From Morganella morganii H1r (lineage in GTDB: Bacteria > Pseudomonadota > Gammaproteobacteria > Enterobacterales > Enterobacteriaceae): 64,000 nucleotides of DNA. The position numbers were made by a program, and so were the translations under genes. Positions 62,871 through 64,000 of the stretch are shown piece after piece. The notes under the pieces were generated by a model. It was not told the origin of the DNA, ran no database searches, and saw nothing but the letters and a program-made list of their open reading frames with translations. The stretch is from the NCBI RefSeq assembly GCF_000633515.1, contig NZ_AYMP01000014.1, positions 248,001-312,000 on the forward strand, in the 5' to 3' direction. The number at the start of each line of letters is the position of its first letter. Positions within the stretch are counted from its first letter, which is position 1.

Positions 62871-64000
62871 TTATGCAATTTCACAGTGTGGAACTTCAAT
62901 CCAATCGACATGGTTTTCGGTATAAATCTTTGTTGATTCTGCGTCACTGTGTGCCATCCTCGCCTGCGGATCAAAGCCACGCTGTTTAAACATAAATGCG
63001 GCCAGCGCTCTGATCTCATGAAAAGTTGGTCTTTCATCTGCTTCAAGGTGTGCGCCAACTCCCACTTTATCTCTGACTTTTGAGAATCCCCGACTGACAT
63101 AATCGGGTGCCACCTGTGTGGGGTGGTTTACATACTGGCTTATTTTGTTTGGTAACCGATCAGGAACGCGGTGAACAATGTACGGACTGGCAACATTGTC
63201 GCGGCTGTTATCAATAATTTCTTTTATGACTTTACCGATAGGTATTGCCACGTGGGCGGCTTCCTTGTGTTGTACCTTCTGCCGGTGAATGTACAGCATC
63301 CCGAAAATCCCGTTTCTTTCCTCAGGGAACCAGACGCACCCGCAGGTATTTTCCTTCGGTTCCTTAATATTATATTTTATGCGGGACACTTCGAGCCGAG
63401 CCTGTGTTGTCTGAAGAGCCAGGTCCATAGCAGTACGCAGCCAGGGTTCGGCAGCTGCTCTGATTTTCAGGAAATCATCATACGACAATCGCCGCCGGCG
63501 TTTACTGTCGACACGCTTCATTTTTTTTCGTTCTGCCGGGTTATCCAGCATCAGCGATTCATCCATTGCGTAACTGAAAATCTTCTTCAAAAATCCGACT
63601 TTCCGGTTCTGAACGTTTGCTGATGCGTCAGCATGGTATTCAGCGATAAATCCGTTCACATGCTCCAGGGTGATCTCGGCAGACGGGATATCTTTAAAAA
63701 ATTCTTTCACACGTTCGGCATCTTTTATCCAGTCAGACAGGGTGCTTTTAGATGGTTGTTCGTCACGAATAATCCGCTCGAACAGCCGCTCAAAATGTTC
63801 AGCGAGTGGTAGTGATTCCCCATTAACACCGCCAGAGTCAGTGATCAGCGAGGTAACGCTGGTTGCACGTTCCTGACGCATAATATTGTTGTATTCACGG
63901 GCAACGGCTATAGCTTTTGCCTTGTCAGTACCAACACTTTTACGAACACCGTTTACAAGTATGAAGCGGTAACATTTTGCTGATTTATCATAGTAAAGGA
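62871..64000 (-). CDS. Tyrosine recombinase (integrase), 5' end outside window
   Basis: At least 376 residues of a phage/island integrase. The frame stays open through the window edge (upstream codons read YDKSAKCYRFILVNGVRKSV, an arm-type DNA-binding domain), so the listed ATG at 63881 is internal. Core-binding domain about 63350-63800; catalytic residues are Arg in ARLEVSRIKY, HEIRALAA (HxxR) and Tyr in STKIYTENH. It points toward the tRNA-Pro half-site, as expected for the integrase at the left end of an element. Confidence 0.9.
   Translation of the reverse strand, partial: LYYDKSAKCYRFILVNGVRKSVGTDKAKAIAVAREYNNIMRQERATSVTSLITDSGGVNGESLPLAEHFERLFERIIRDEQPSKSTLSDWIKDAERVKEFFKDIPSAEITLEHVNGFIAEYHADASANVQNRKVGFLKKIFSYAMDESLMLDNPAERKKMKRVDSKRRRRLSYDDFLKIRAAAEPWLRTAMDLALQTTQARLEVSRIKYNIKEPKENTCGCVWFPEERNGIFGMLYIHRQKVQHKEAAHVAIPIGKVIKEIIDNSRDNVASPYIVHRVPDRLPNKISQYVNHPTQVAPDYVSRGFSKVRDKVGVGAHLEADERPTFHEIRALAAFMFKQRGFDPQARMAHSDAESTKIYTENHVDWIEVPHCEIA

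Overview
The window looks like an enterobacterial chromosome of the Morganellaceae type, most like Morganella (inference; no database search was possible). The basis is the core order cysK-cysZ-zipA-ligA-DUF3820, gltX flanked by tRNA-Ala and tRNA-Val/Lys genes, uvrY-uvrC-pgsA followed by tRNA-Gly/Cys/Leu, and generally moderate GC with AT-rich patches in accessory DNA.

Layout. 1-8.7 kb is core: cysK (partial), cysZ, zipA, ligA, a MarR/SDR divergent pair, two tRNA-Ala, gltX, three tRNA-Val and two tRNA-Lys. 8.9-12.4 kb holds small or poorly known genes (membrane protein, HIT, YgjV-like, DJ-1/PfpI). 12.6-16.7 kb is a Fur-box-controlled iron uptake operon: P19-type protein, cupredoxin, FTR1 permease, M75 EfeO and DyP-type EfeB. 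16.7-25.9 kb holds an SDR, a 1.3 kb non-coding AT-rich region with a CRP-like site, tdcB-tdcC, a nitroreductase, a uvrY whose receiver has lost key residues, uvrC, pgsA and three tRNAs. 26-30.5 kb is accessory: HIU hydrolase, a terminase small-subunit relic, a porin-like protein, small secreted or membrane proteins and a DUF305 protein.

30.8-33.9 kb is a compact type I-F CRISPR effector operon, csy1-csy2-csy3-csy4. No cas1, cas2-3 or CRISPR array is visible here. Csy1 (Cas8f) ends where its C-terminal helical bundle should begin, and csy2 starts inside its stop region. A hairpin whose two ends match the two ends of a typical I-F repeat lies just after csy4. Convergent to it is a 495-residue low-complexity protein with an Ig-like tail.

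35.9-53.3 kb is the largest unusual block: two converging operons that look like one biosynthetic cluster. The plus-strand operon has an acyltransferase-like protein, a GH3-family adenylating enzyme, four cobalamin-binding-type radical SAM proteins, a GNAT, a PAP2/Aur1-like membrane enzyme and a SnoaL-like secreted protein, mostly joined by 1-11 nt overlaps. The minus-strand operon has an MFS exporter, three O-methyltransferase paralogues, a fifth radical SAM protein and a fatty-acid-desaturase-like enzyme. The methyltransferases arose by tandem duplication: each copy boundary carries a scar made of the MFS 3' end fused to the start of the fifth radical SAM gene. Two of the three have lost the catalytic histidine. 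There is no NRPS or PKS, and the product is unknown.

53.7-62.5 kb returns to ordinary genes (rcnR/rcnA with a clear RcnR operator, cold-shock proteins, a methyltransferase, DedA, DUF1345, TSUP permease). It ends with a frameshifted SLATT-like membrane gene and a SIR2-like DUF4917 gene, possibly defence. At 62.69 kb a 3' fragment of a tRNA-Pro(GGG) gene next to a tyrosine recombinase marks the left end of an integrated element that runs off the window.
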